A stretch of DNA of 64,000 nucleotides from Ruegeria_C sp040830705 (GCA_040830705.1 JBFOME010000015.1:150690-214689); one strand, 5' to 3'. Numbered from the stretch's first letter, positions 1 to 8,990 are shown. Translations and numbers: made by a program. The notes: a model not told the origin generated them from the letters alone.

Positions 1-1
1 G

Positions 2-2284
2 CTTTATTTGCCTGCATTGATCCTGATCCTGCTGGGCTGTTTCACCAAATCGGCGCAGTTTCCGTTTCATTTCTGGCTTCCGCACGCCATGGCTGCACCC
101 ACCCCCGTGTCGGCCTATCTGCACTCTGCCACGATGGTTAAGGCAGGCCTGTTCCTGATGGCGCGGATGTGGCCGGTGCTGTCAGGCACGCCGGAGTGGT
201 TCTACATCGTCGCCACAACGGGTCTGATCACCATGCTGATCGGCGCCCTAATCGCCCTGTTCAAGGACGACTTGAAGGCGCTTCTGGCCTTTTCCACCGT
301 CAGCCATCTGGGCCTGGTGACCATGCTTCTGGGCTTCGGGACCGAGATCGCAGCCGTTGCTGCAGTCTTCCACATCATCAACCACGCGACCTTTAAGGCT
401 GCACTCTTCATGAGCGCAGGCATTGTCGATCACGAGACCGGCACGCGGGACATCAAGCGGCTGGGCGGCTTGCGGCACCTGATGCCGGTGACCTTCACCA
501 TCGCGGTAATCGCCAGCCTGTCCATGGCGGGCCTGCCGCCGCTGAACGGCTTCCTGTCGAAAGAGATGATGCTGGAAGAGACCCTGCATACGGCTTGGGG
601 TCATTCACATCTGCTGGTTCCCGGTCTGGCCGTTCTGGCGGCGCTGTTCTCGGCCGCCTACTCCTTCCGTTTCATCGCGCATGTTTTCCTTGGTCCCAAG
701 CGCAGCGACTATCCCGCGCATCCTCACGATCCGCCGGTAGGCCTGTGGCTGGCTCCGGCCTTTCTGGTCGTACTGGTGGTCACGATCGGGCTGAACGCAC
801 AAGCGATGGTCGGCCCGCTGGTCAAGGTCGCCGCCTCGGCGGTAACCGGCGGAGAGCTTCCTTATTTCAAGCTGAAGCTCTGGCATGGGTTCAACACCGC
901 GCTTCTAATGTCCACCATCGCCACTATTGGCGGTCTGATCCTGCTTGTCAGCCATGGCGGGCTTGAACGGGTCTGGAACGCGCTGCCGCGGCCAGAGGCC
1001 AAGACCATCTTCGACGCAGTGATCCGCGCGCTGACAGGTTTGAGCCGGGTAGTCACCGATACGCTGCACAATGGCGCGATCTCTCGCTATGCGATGATCT
1101 TTGTCACCTTCACGCTGGCGATCGCGGTCTATGCCTATTTCACGGGCACAATGACGCTGCCAACCCGCGATGCGCAGGACGCGCCGCTATTGCCAACCCT
1201 GGCGTGGTTCTGCCTGATATCGGCGACGGCGATGCTGACTTTCCTGCACCGCAACCGACAGCTTGCGCTGGTGCTGATCGGGGTTGTGGGGCTGATCGTA
1301 TCGCTGTCCTTCAACTATCTCTCGGCACCTGATCTGGCGATGACACAGATCTCGGTCGAGGTGGTTTCGATCATCCTGCTGCTTCTGTGCCTGAACTTCC
1401 TGCCCAAGACCACGCCGGTCGATAGCAGCCTGACGATCCGGGTGCGCGACGGGGTGATCGCAGGCGTAGCGGGTGTCGGTTCTGCCGCGCTGATCTATGC
1501 GGTAATGATCCGCGATTTCTCGTTCCCAACGATATCCGAGTTCCACCTGGCCAACTCCTACAAAGGCGGCGGCGGCACCAATGTAGTCAATGTGATCCTG
1601 GTGGACTTCCGGGGCTTTGATACCTTTGGCGAGATCATCGTACTGGGCATCGCCGCGCTGGTGATCTTTGCGCTTACAGAGGCTGTGCTGGCCTCGAACG
1701 TGCGCGCCTACCTGTTGAACCGCAAACCGGAATGGCCGCAATCGGGCGATGCGCATCCGTTGATGATGGTGGTTGCAACGCGGGTGATGATGCCAATCGC
1801 GCTGATGGTGGCGACCTACATTTTCTTCCGCGGTCACAACCTGCCCGGTGGCGGGTTCATCGCCGGCCTGGTCGCGGCGATTGCCTATGTGATGCAATAT
1901 ATGGCCAGCGGCTTTACCTGGGCGGCCGAGCGCCAGCGCATTTTCTATCACGGGATCATCGGCAGCGGCGTACTGATTGCGGCTGCCACAGGCATGGGCG
2001 CGTGGTTCAACGGGTTGCCGTTCCTGACCAGCGCCTTCGGCTATGTGCATCTGGAACCGCTGGAGGAGTTCGAACTGGCCACTGCCGCGCTCTTTGATTT
2101 GGGCGTGTTCCTTGCGGTGCTTGGCGCAGTAATGCTGGCGCTGGAAAGCCTGTCACGCTTTGCCTGGCAGCCCGGCATGGTCACCGAGCACGCCATGGAC
2201 ATCAACCCGAAACGCGATGATCCACCACCTGAACCTGATCCCGACGCGGACCCGGATCAACCCGCCACGGAAGGAGGGACATAA
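2..2284 (+). CDS. mnhA: Na+(K+)/H+ antiporter subunit A, fused A-B form (5' partial)
   Basis: Large membrane subunit of the multisubunit Mrp/Mnh/Pha cation-proton antiporter, related to the proton-pumping NuoL subunit of complex I. The reading frame is already open at base 2, so the true start lies upstream of the window. The first visible residues carry the NuoL/MrpA signature (KSAQFPFHFWLPHAM, then HSATMVKAG). Further on comes a DUF4040-like hydrophobic segment (SAPDLAMTQISVEVVSI). The last 150 or so residues are an MnhB domain (FFRGHNLPGGGFIAGL), so subunits A and B are one polypeptide and no separate mnhB follows. The acidic, proline-rich tail ends just before mnhC. It is the first visible gene of mnhA-C-D-E-F-G. 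Family assignment is firm; the ion transported (Na+ or K+) cannot be told. Confidence 0.95.
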   Translation, partial: LYLPALILILLGCFTKSAQFPFHFWLPHAMAAPTPVSAYLHSATMVKAGLFLMARMWPVLSGTPEWFYIVATTGLITMLIGALIALFKDDLKALLAFSTVSHLGLVTMLLGFGTEIAAVAAVFHIINHATFKAALFMSAGIVDHETGTRDIKRLGGLRHLMPVTFTIAVIASLSMAGLPPLNGFLSKEMMLEETLHTAWGHSHLLVPGLAVLAALFSAAYSFRFIAHVFLGPKRSDYPAHPHDPPVGLWLAPAFLVVLVVTIGLNAQAMVGPLVKVAASAVTGGELPYFKLKLWHGFNTALLMSTIATIGGLILLVSHGGLERVWNALPRPEAKTIFDAVIRALTGLSRVVTDTLHNGAISRYAMIFVTFTLAIAVYAYFTGTMTLPTRDAQDAPLLPTLAWFCLISATAMLTFLHRNRQLALVLIGVVGLIVSLSFNYLSAPDLAMTQISVEVVSIILLLLCLNFLPKTTPVDSSLTIRVRDGVIAGVAGVGSAALIYAVMIRDFSFPTISEFHLANSYKGGGGTNVVNVILVDFRGFDTFGEIIVLGIAALVIFALTEAVLASNVRAYLLNRKPEWPQSGDAHPLMMVVATRVMMPIALMVATYIFFRGHNLPGGGFIAGLVAAIAYVMQYMASGFTWAAERQRIFYHGIIGSGVLIAAATGMGAWFNGLPFLTSAFGYVHLEPLEEFELATAALFDLGVFLAVLGAVMLALESLSRFAWQPGMVTEHAMDINPKRDDPPPEPDPDADPDQPATEGGT

Positions 2285-2285
2285 C

Positions 2286-2630
2286 ATGGAACTCCTTCTT
2301 GCCACCGCCGTCGGCGTTCTGACCGCCTCGGGCATCTACCTGATCATGCGCAAGCGCACCTTCCCGGTGATCCTGGGCCTGTCGCAACTGACCTATGCAG
2401 TGAACGTCTTCCTCTTCGCCAGCGGGCGGCTGGCAATAAACCAGCCCCCGATCCTGAACAAATATGCCGAGGTCAGCTATACCGACCCGCTGCCGCAGGC
2501 GCTTGTGCTGACGGCGATCGTGATCTCGTTCGGGATGACGGCGGTGATCGTGATGCTGGCGCTCAGCGCCTACCTGTCCTCCCGGAATGACCGGATCGAT
2601 CTGACCGAAGAGCCGGGAGACGACGCATGA
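2286..2630 (+). CDS. mnhC: Na+(K+)/H+ antiporter subunit C
   Basis: NuoK-like subunit of 114 residues with three predicted membrane helices, part of the membrane core of the antiporter. The start is fixed by a strong ribosome binding site (AAGGAGG) a few bases upstream of the ATG; an upstream in-frame ATG at 2160 lies inside mnhA and is not used. Recognisable residues are GIYLIMRKRTFPVILGLS near the N-terminus and the following hydrophobic helices (LTYAVNVFLF). The stop codon overlaps the start of mnhD (ATGA), which implies translational coupling. Confidence 0.93.
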   Translation: MELLLATAVGVLTASGIYLIMRKRTFPVILGLSQLTYAVNVFLFASGRLAINQPPILNKYAEVSYTDPLPQALVLTAIVISFGMTAVIVMLALSAYLSSRNDRIDLTEEPGDDA

Positions 2631-4168
2631 ACCACCTGATCATTGCGCCCGTCGTTCTTCCGGCGATGCTGGCCCCGTTCATCATCATGGTCATCCGCCA
2701 CCATCTGGACCTGCAACGGATATTCTCGGTGGCGGCCACCGTGATCCTGCTGGGTATTTCCTTTGCCCTTGTCGGGCAGGCACTCGGTGGTGAGATCCAG
2801 ACCTATGAGTTGGGCGATTGGCCTGCACCCTTTGGCATTGTGCTGGTGCTGGACCGGCTTTCGGCGCTGATGGTGCTGCTGACCTCGGTGTTGGCGCTGC
2901 CCATCGTGCTGTACGCGATCGGGTCCGGTTGGGACAAGCGCGGGCGGCATTTCCATGCGCTGTTTCATTTCCAGCTCATGGGGGTAATCGGCGCGTTTCT
3001 GACCGGCGATGCTTTCAACCTGTTTGTGTTCTTCGAAGTTCTGCTGATCGCCTCCTACGGGCTGATGACCCACGCCGGCGGCACGCGGCGCCTGCGCGCG
3101 GGCGTGCAATATGTTGTCTATAACCTGCTCGGATCGACCCTGTTCCTGTTTGCGCTTGGCACGCTTTATGCGGTGACCGGTACGCTCAACATGGCCGATC
3201 TTGCCGTGCGGGTGGCCGAGATGCCGCCTGAGGACACGGCCCTACTGCGGGTTGGCGCGGTGCTGCTGCTTTTGGTCTTCGCGGTCAAGGCCGCACTGCT
3301 GCCGCTACATCTCTGGCTACCGCTCAGCTATGCTAACGCGCCACTGCCGGTCGCCGCCCTCTTTGCGATCATGACCAAGGTGGGCGCCTATTCGATCCTG
3401 CGCATGTATACGCTGGTCTTCGGGCCCGAGGTTGCCGCAACCCACGGCCTTGTCGGCGACTGGCTGTTGCCCGCCGCGATGCTGACCCTAGCCGCGGGTG
3501 CGATCGGCATTCTAGGATCACGCGACATTGGACGGCTCGTGGCCTTTGCCGCGATTGCTTCCATGGGAACGCTGCTGATCGCGGTAGGCCTCTTCACACC
3601 TGCATCGGCCACAGCCGCGCTCTACTACATGGTGCATTCAACATTTGCCACAGCGCTCATGTTCCTGGTGGCCGATATGGTGATGGAGCGGCGCGGTCCC
3701 GAGATCACGCCCAGAACCCCGATGCCGCAATCCGGGCTGATCGCCAGCCTGTTCTTTGTCGGCGCAATTGCACTGGCTGGTATGCCGCCTCTATCGGGTT
3801 TCATCGGCAAACTGCTGGTGCTTCAGGCCTCTTGGTCCGCGCCCGAGCGTGTGGCGATCTGGGCGATCATCCTGATCGGCTCCTTTGTCACCATCGTGGG
3901 TCTGGCCCGCGCCGGGTCGCTGATCTTCTGGAAAAGCCACGCCGTCGAACCCGAACCCGACCCCAACCCGCAAAGCCCGCCCGAGATCGATACGGCCCCC
4001 GAACCGTCACCGGGCCTGACTTTCTCGGCGACATTCGCTTTGCTCGCCGGTTTGATCGCGCTGACGATCTTTGCGGGCCCTGCCACCGAGTTCGCGAGCG
4101 AGACGGCCGAGCAATTGTTTGACCCGAGCCGTTACATCAACGCCGTCCTGAAAGGAGGGGAGCAATGA
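2627..4168 (+). CDS. mnhD: Na+(K+)/H+ antiporter subunit D
   Basis: NuoM/NuoN-like subunit, 513 residues, about 14 membrane helices. In the family it forms one of the proton-translocating half-channels. The conserved lysine helix is visible (VFAVKAALLPLHLWLPLSYA), as is the membrane glutamate region near FNLFVFFEVLLIASYGL. A charged Pro/Glu-rich loop (EPEPDPNPQSPPE) precedes the last helix. Start and stop both overlap neighbours by four bases (ATGA with mnhC and with mnhE). Nothing is missing compared with family members. Confidence 0.95.
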   Translation: MNHLIIAPVVLPAMLAPFIIMVIRHHLDLQRIFSVAATVILLGISFALVGQALGGEIQTYELGDWPAPFGIVLVLDRLSALMVLLTSVLALPIVLYAIGSGWDKRGRHFHALFHFQLMGVIGAFLTGDAFNLFVFFEVLLIASYGLMTHAGGTRRLRAGVQYVVYNLLGSTLFLFALGTLYAVTGTLNMADLAVRVAEMPPEDTALLRVGAVLLLLVFAVKAALLPLHLWLPLSYANAPLPVAALFAIMTKVGAYSILRMYTLVFGPEVAATHGLVGDWLLPAAMLTLAAGAIGILGSRDIGRLVAFAAIASMGTLLIAVGLFTPASATAALYYMVHSTFATALMFLVADMVMERRGPEITPRTPMPQSGLIASLFFVGAIALAGMPPLSGFIGKLLVLQASWSAPERVAIWAIILIGSFVTIVGLARAGSLIFWKSHAVEPEPDPNPQSPPEIDTAPEPSPGLTFSATFALLAGLIALTIFAGPATEFASETAEQLFDPSRYINAVLKGGEQ

Positions 4169-4662
4169 GACTGCTGCGTCACATTTTCCCACACCCGTTC
4201 CTGACCCTGCTGCTGACGCTGGTCTGGCAGCTTCTGGCCAATGACCTCTCGCTCAACTCGCTGCTGTTTGGGTTCTTTCTGGGCATCGTGATCCCTGTCA
4301 TCACCATGCCTTACTGGCCCAACCGACCCAAGCTGCACAACATTCCAATGGTGATCGAGTATATCCTGGTCGTGCTCTACGACATTGTTGTCGCCAATAT
4401 CGCGGTGGCGCGGATCGTGCTGTTCAAGCCCGATGCCGCGCGCAACCCCGCCTGGGTCCGCATCCCGCTGGAACTACGCTCGCCCGAGGCGATCACTGTT
4501 CTTGCGGGCACCATCACCATGACCCCCGGCACGCTGAGCGCGGACCTATCGGCCAAAGGCCACAGCCTGCTGGTGCATTGTCTGGATACCGATGACCCCG
4601 ACGCAGTGCGCGACGAGATCAAGCAACGCTATGAACGGCGCCTGAAGGAGATTTTCGAATGA
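4165..4662 (+). CDS. mnhE: Na+(K+)/H+ antiporter subunit E
   Basis: Small accessory membrane subunit, 165 residues, with two N-terminal hydrophobic helices (residues about 10-45) followed by a soluble domain. The family pattern is visible in the second half: ELRSPEAITVLAGTITMTPGT, ending with a short cytoplasmic tail. AGGAGGGGAGCA before the ATG is a good ribosome binding site located inside mnhD. It overlaps mnhD and mnhF by four bases each. In characterised Mrp systems this subunit is needed for complex assembly or stability; its direct role here is inferred. Confidence 0.92.
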   Translation: MRLLRHIFPHPFLTLLLTLVWQLLANDLSLNSLLFGFFLGIVIPVITMPYWPNRPKLHNIPMVIEYILVVLYDIVVANIAVARIVLFKPDAARNPAWVRIPLELRSPEAITVLAGTITMTPGTLSADLSAKGHSLLVHCLDTDDPDAVRDEIKQRYERRLKEIFE

Positions 4663-4928
4663 TCACTTACGCCATCTACTTCGCCTTCGCATGTTTCGGT
4701 GTCGCGCTGATGATGAATCTGTGGCGCATCCTGACCTCGGACGGGGTCGGCGTGCGGGTTCTGGCGCTGGACACGATGGTGATCAACACCATCGCCCTGC
4801 TTATCCTCTACGGTGTCAGCATCTCGTCCGAGATCTTTTTCGAAGCAGCGATGATCATCGCCATGCTTGGGTTCGTTTCAACCGTTGCCTACGCGCGCTT
4901 CATGCTGCGCGGCAATATCATCGAGTGA
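4659..4928 (+). CDS. mnhF: Na+(K+)/H+ antiporter subunit F
   Basis: Very small hydrophobic subunit (89 residues) with three predicted helices. The conserved short motif around the DGVGVRVLALDTM loop and the C-terminal helix ending VAYARFMLRG match MnhF/MrpF. It overlaps the end of mnhE by four bases (ATGA) and is followed seven bases later by mnhG, so it is part of the same transcript. No unusual features. Confidence 0.92.
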   Translation: MITYAIYFAFACFGVALMMNLWRILTSDGVGVRVLALDTMVINTIALLILYGVSISSEIFFEAAMIIAMLGFVSTVAYARFMLRGNIIE

Positions 4929-4935
4929 GGCAGGC

Positions 4936-5319
4936 ATGGCATTTGCAGGCGAACTCATCATCTCATTCTTCCTGATCGTCTCGGGCATCTTCGGCTTTGT
5001 CGGCTCTTTTGGTTTGCTGAAACTCAGTGATCCGATGTCGCGGATGCATGCGCCCACCAAGGCCACAACGCTGGGCGTCGGAGGCGTACTGATCGCTTCG
5101 ATCCTTCACTCGCTCTTCATGGAGGATCACCTGTCGCTGCATGAATTGCTGATCACGCTGTTTTTATTCATCACGGCCCCGGTCAGCGCGCATTTCATCG
5201 CGAAATGGCATATCCATCGGCATGAGACACCCGAGTCGCTGCCCGATGCCGGGGATGATGGTGTCTGGGCGACCCACGATATCGAAGACGATGAGGACGC
5301 GGCCGAGATGCCGCGCTGA
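4936..5319 (+). CDS. mnhG: Na+(K+)/H+ antiporter subunit G
   Basis: Last antiporter subunit, 127 residues, three helices: an N-terminal helix (FLIVSGIFGFVGSFGLLKL), the conserved SDPMSRMHAPTKATTLGVGG segment, and a third helix ending in APVSAHFIAKWHIH. The ATG at 4936 is preceded by GAGGCAGGC; the longer open frame starting at 4867 would run back into mnhF and is not needed. The acidic C-terminal tail (ATHDIEDDEDAAEMPR) is unstructured-looking. Only nine bases separate its stop from selD, so the two may be cotranscribed although they are functionally unrelated. Confidence 0.93.
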   Translation: MAFAGELIISFFLIVSGIFGFVGSFGLLKLSDPMSRMHAPTKATTLGVGGVLIASILHSLFMEDHLSLHELLITLFLFITAPVSAHFIAKWHIHRHETPESLPDAGDDGVWATHDIEDDEDAAEMPR

Positions 5320-5328
5320 CCTGACAAG

Positions 5329-7482
5329 ATGCAAACACCCCCTCTGCCGCTGACCCGCGATCTGGTTCTGATCGGCGGCGGGCATACCCATGCGCTGGTT
5401 CTGCGCAAATGGGGAATGAACGCTCTGTCCGGTGCATGCGTCACTGTCATAAATCCTGGCCCGACAGCGCCCTATTCGGGCATGTTGCCCGGCTTTGTTG
5501 CCGGGCATTACACCCGAGACGATCTGGATATCGATCTTGTTCGCCTGGCGCGCTTTGCTGACGCGCGCGTGATCATCGGCAAGGTCGAGGGGCTGGACCC
5601 CACCCGCCGCGAAATCCACGTGCCGGGGCGGCCGCCGGTGGCCTATGACGTGGCTTCGATCAATGTGGGCATCACCTCGGACATGCCTGCGCTGCCGGGG
5701 TTTGCCGAACATGCGGTGCCCGCCAAGCCGCTGGGACCATTTGCGGCGCGCTGGTCTGATTTTCTGAGCGGCGCGGGGCCTGCCCGCGTTGTGGTGATCG
5801 GCGGCGGCGTTGCCGGGGTGGAGCTGTCGATGGCCATGGCTCATGCGCTGCGCCAGCGCGGGCGCGACGCGGAGGTCAGCATTGTCGACAACGACACTGC
5901 ACTCTCCGCGCTGGGTGACCGGGCCGCCCAGCGCTTGCGCGCTGCCTTGACAGATCTCGATGTCCGGTTGATCGAACAGGCCGAAATTGCATCGATCCAC
6001 GCCGATCATCTGCTTCTGTCCGACGGCACCCGGCTTGACGCCAATTTCATCACCGGCGCTGCCGGGGCTCGACCCTACGACTGGGTCGCACAGACAGGTC
6101 TGGCTCTGGAGAATGGCTTCGTCACGGTGAACGAATATCTGCAAAGCAGTGATCCCACGGTCTTTGCCGCAGGCGATTGCGCGCATCTCAGCCACGATCC
6201 ACGCCCTAAAGCCGGCGTTTATGCCGTACGCGAGGCGCCGGTCCTCTACCAGAACCTGCGCGCAGCGCTCGGAGCCGGGCAGATGCGCCGGTATCAGCCC
6301 CAGAATGACTACCTGAAACTGATCTCGCTCGGCGCGCGCTCGGCGCTTGGAGAACGGTTCGGCAAGGTCCTAAGCGGGCCTTTGATGTGGCGCTGGAAAG
6401 ATCACATCGACCAGAGGTTCATGAACCGGTTCCGCGACCTTCCAAAGATGAAGGCACCCGCCCTGCCCCGCGACTATGCCGATGGAATCGCGGAGGCGCT
6501 TGGCGAGAAGCCACTTTGCGGCGGCTGCGGCGCTAAGGTCGGGCGGCTCGCCCTGCGCGACAGCCTGCCCACACCACGAGAGCGTGCCGACATCACACCC
6601 CTGCCCGGCGATGATGCTGCCGTGATTCAGACCGGGAATACCAGGCAGGTCATGACTACCGATCACCTGCGGGGCATTACGCTGGACCCGGTTCTGATGG
6701 CGCGCATTGCGGCCCATCATGCGCTGGGGGATATCTGGGCTATGGGTGCTGCGCCACAGGCCGCAACCGCGACCCTGATCCTGCCCCGATTGTCGAGCGA
6801 ATTGCAGCGCCGCACCGTGGCCGAGATCATGCAGGCCGCACAGCAGGAGCTGCGTGAGGCCGGGGCCGAGATCGTCGGCGGGCACACTTCGATGGGGGAT
6901 GAGATGACCATCGGCTTCACCCTGACCGGCCTGTGCGAACGCGACCCGATCACATTGGACGGGGGTAAACCCGGCGATGCCCTGATCCTGACCAAGCCCA
7001 TCGGCAGCGGCGTGATCCTCGCTGCTGAGATGGCCGGAGAGGCTCGGGGCGAACACGTGGCCGAGACCTATCGCCTGATGCAGCAATCGCAGAAACTGGC
7101 GGCCGAGATCCTGCGCGATGCGCACGCCATGACCGATGTGACGGGTTTTGGTCTGGCCGGGCATCTGAGTGGCATTTGCGAGATGTCAGGCACCGGTGCC
7201 GTGCTTGACCTGCCAGCGGTGCCGGTCCTGCCCGGGGCCGAAGACCTGGCGGTTGCGAGCATCCGCTCGACCCTGTTCAACGACAACCGGGCGCTGACAC
7301 CCGAACTGCCAGAGGGCGGCCAGGTCGACCTGCTCTATGATCCGCAAACCGCTGGCGGGTTGCTCGCGGCGATTGCGCCCGACACGGCGGCGGAGGTTCT
7401 GACCCGCTTGCAAACCGCAGGCTATGACGCGGCAAATATCGGGTTTCTGACCGATGAGGCCGGGTTACGGCTTCAGAGCTGA
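5329..7482 (+). CDS. selD: Selenide, water dikinase fused to N-terminal FAD/NAD(P) oxidoreductase
   Basis: Two-domain protein of 717 residues. Residues 1 to about 375 are a pyridine nucleotide-disulfide oxidoreductase (NDH-like): FAD fold near residue 14 (LIGGGHTHAL) and a second dinucleotide fold near 152 (VVVIGGGVAGVELS). The rest is selenophosphate synthetase, which makes selenophosphate from selenide and ATP. The active-site region reads CGGCGAKVG with Cys400 and Lys403 aligning to Cys17 and Lys20 of E. coli SelD; there is no in-frame UGA, so this is the cysteine form. This fusion is known from various bacteria; the role of the flavin domain, perhaps reduction of a selenium species, is not established. 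The gene ends by overlapping the end of mnmH, the enzyme that uses selenophosphate, on the other strand. Confidence 0.93.
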   Translation: MQTPPLPLTRDLVLIGGGHTHALVLRKWGMNALSGACVTVINPGPTAPYSGMLPGFVAGHYTRDDLDIDLVRLARFADARVIIGKVEGLDPTRREIHVPGRPPVAYDVASINVGITSDMPALPGFAEHAVPAKPLGPFAARWSDFLSGAGPARVVVIGGGVAGVELSMAMAHALRQRGRDAEVSIVDNDTALSALGDRAAQRLRAALTDLDVRLIEQAEIASIHADHLLLSDGTRLDANFITGAAGARPYDWVAQTGLALENGFVTVNEYLQSSDPTVFAAGDCAHLSHDPRPKAGVYAVREAPVLYQNLRAALGAGQMRRYQPQNDYLKLISLGARSALGERFGKVLSGPLMWRWKDHIDQRFMNRFRDLPKMKAPALPRDYADGIAEALGEKPLCGGCGAKVGRLALRDSLPTPRERADITPLPGDDAAVIQTGNTRQVMTTDHLRGITLDPVLMARIAAHHALGDIWAMGAAPQAATATLILPRLSSELQRRTVAEIMQAAQQELREAGAEIVGGHTSMGDEMTIGFTLTGLCERDPITLDGGKPGDALILTKPIGSGVILAAEMAGEARGEHVAETYRLMQQSQKLAAEILRDAHAMTDVTGFGLAGHLSGICEMSGTGAVLDLPAVPVLPGAEDLAVASIRSTLFNDNRALTPELPEGGQVDLLYDPQTAGGLLAAIAPDTAAEVLTRLQTAGYDAANIGFLTDEAGLRLQS

Positions 7483-8525
7483 TCCAGCAGCGCCTCGATC
7501 CGGGCAGCCGCCTGATCCAGATCGGCGGGTGACAGCGACGCAAGGGAGAGTCGCGACAGCACCGTCGCCCCCCGCCCTTTGCGCGCCTTGTCATAAGCCG
7601 GGTCATAATGCTGCTCCATCAAGGCGCGAGTCAGCCCCGGTTTGTCCTGAGCATCGATCAACGCATTCCAGCCATCCACGACCTCATGACCGCGAAAGAA
7701 CCGCAATGGCTCAAGCCTTGCGCGCAGCGGGTCGGTATCCGAGAGAATGTCGTCATAAGCCTGGACAAGGTAGCCCGTGCGCGCTTCTATGCTGGCCCGA
7801 ACTTCGACCCTAGGCGCGGCACAAAGTGCTGACCACAAGCTGGGCGGCAGAATCCGTTCACCGATCTTGCTTGATTCCGCCTCGACCACCACCGGGCGCG
7901 CGATATCCAACGCGCAAAGCGCGCCTGCCAGGTCCGACTCAAACGCCTTCTGGCTGGGCTGCCCACCGGGCCGCGCGCCCAGAAGCGAGCCGCGATGGTT
8001 CGCCAACCCCTCAAGGTCCAGCACCTGAACGCCGCGATCGCGCAAATGAACCAACAGATCGGTCTTGGCGGTCCCGGTATAGCCATCCAGCGCCACCAGC
8101 CGGTATGGCAGCGGTTGATCATAGAGATAGCTGTTTACCAGCCGCCGATAGCTGCGATACCCGCCCGCGACCACCTGCACCCGCCAGCCGATCTGCTGCA
8201 GCATCCAGGCGAACGAGCCCGACCGCTGCCCGCCGCGCCAGCAATAGACCAGCGGCCGCCAGCCGCCTTCGTGATGGCTGAGATGGTGCTCGATGTGATC
8301 GGCTGCGTTACGAAACACCAGCGCCGCGCCAAGCTTGCGGGCCAGAAACGGACTTTCCTGCACATAGATCTTGCCGACCCGCGCCCGTTCCTCGTTGTTC
8401 AGGACGGGCAGGTTGATGGCACCCGGCACATGATCTTCGGCATATTCGGCGGGGCTGCGCACATCGATCACCGTGTCGAACCCATGCGCATGGACATCGG
8501 CGAGCGTTGAAAATTCGAATGCCAT
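7473..8525 (-). CDS. mnmH: tRNA 2-selenouridine synthase
   Basis: Cytoplasmic enzyme (SelU/YbbB) that replaces sulfur by selenium in 2-thiouridine at the wobble position of certain tRNAs, using selenophosphate. The N-terminal rhodanese domain carries the catalytic cysteine in PLVYCWRGGQRSGS (Cys95). The P-loop domain follows with GYTGTAKT, in which an alanine replaces the usual last glycine of GxxGxGK[ST]. Length (350 residues) fits the family. Its last ten bases overlap the end of selD in a convergent arrangement, linking producer and consumer of selenophosphate. No selA, selB or selC is seen in the window, so tRNA modification may be the main use of selenium locally; that is inference. Confidence 0.93.
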   Translation of the reverse strand: MAFEFSTLADVHAHGFDTVIDVRSPAEYAEDHVPGAINLPVLNNEERARVGKIYVQESPFLARKLGAALVFRNAADHIEHHLSHHEGGWRPLVYCWRGGQRSGSFAWMLQQIGWRVQVVAGGYRSYRRLVNSYLYDQPLPYRLVALDGYTGTAKTDLLVHLRDRGVQVLDLEGLANHRGSLLGARPGGQPSQKAFESDLAGALCALDIARPVVVEAESSKIGERILPPSLWSALCAAPRVEVRASIEARTGYLVQAYDDILSDTDPLRARLEPLRFFRGHEVVDGWNALIDAQDKPGLTRALMEQHYDPAYDKARKGRGATVLSRLSLASLSPADLDQAAARIEALLDQL

Positions 8526-8584
8526 GCAATGGCTTTAGCGCGCCTGACTTCGGATAGAAAGTGCAGGCGCGACAAAAGCCCCCA

Positions 8585-8601
8585 AAGCCGGACACCGGCT
8601 T
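8585..8601 (-). terminator. Short hairpin downstream of the NHLP gene
   Basis: A 7-bp perfect inverted repeat (AAGCCGG, 3-base loop, CCGGCTT) lies between the end of the NHLP precursor gene and the start of mnmH. On the minus strand it is followed by TGGGGGCTTTTG, which is only a weak T stretch. It may separate the two transcripts or attenuate read-through. Confidence 0.3.
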
Positions 8602-8636
8602 AGTTTGCATCCAGATACAAAGCGTTGCCGCGTGAT

Positions 8637-8990
8637 CTAACCTTCGGTCGCGATCGAAATGGACACGGACGCTCCAACGGTTATGGTTGCCGTCACGCTG
8701 ATGATCGGCGACGCCATGGAGATGCAGACCGGCGTTGTTCCGCCCTGAGCCTCCAGCAGTTCCAGATCCGAAATCTCGTCCTGAACCGGAGCTTCTGGAA
8801 TGTGCAGGTATTTGACCCGATCGGTGTCTCGTACCACCTTGATCTCGACACTTTCAGGAAGCGCCCCGACATAGTCCGCCAGCGCAGCCTTGGGATCAGC
8901 TTCGAGCTGCGCGATAAACGCCTCATCCTGCCGCGCGCGTTCGTAGAAGTTGGCATTTTTGATTTGATTGAACTCTTGTTCTTTGGCCAT
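8637..8990 (-). CDS. NHLP-leader RiPP precursor peptide (orphan)
   Basis: 117 residues. Residues about 5-84 match the nitrile-hydratase-like leader peptide (NHLP) pattern of ribosomal peptide natural products: a helical start, then FIAQLEADPKAALAD, LPESVEIKVVRDT, an IPEAP segment, and an end LELLEAQGG with the double glycine at 83-84 as the likely cleavage point. The remaining 33 residues start TTPVC and consist mostly of Ile, Val, Ala, six Ser and six Thr with one Cys (89), in a striking alternation such as SVTATITVGASVSISIA. NHLP leaders are known to guide lanthionine, radical-SAM or azoline enzymes (proteusins); none of these is encoded in this window. The ATG has a G-rich ribosome binding site (GGGGGGG, 4-5 bases upstream). 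An alternative is a nitrile-hydratase-alpha-derived relic, but the double glycine plus biased core favours a precursor. Confidence 0.8.
   Translation of the reverse strand: MAKEQEFNQIKNANFYERARQDEAFIAQLEADPKAALADYVGALPESVEIKVVRDTDRVKYLHIPEAPVQDEISDLELLEAQGGTTPVCISMASPIISVTATITVGASVSISIATEG

Noticed and set aside
5329..7482. Possible selenocysteine codon in selD
   Set aside because: The active-site position is encoded by TGC and there is no in-frame TGA before the stop.
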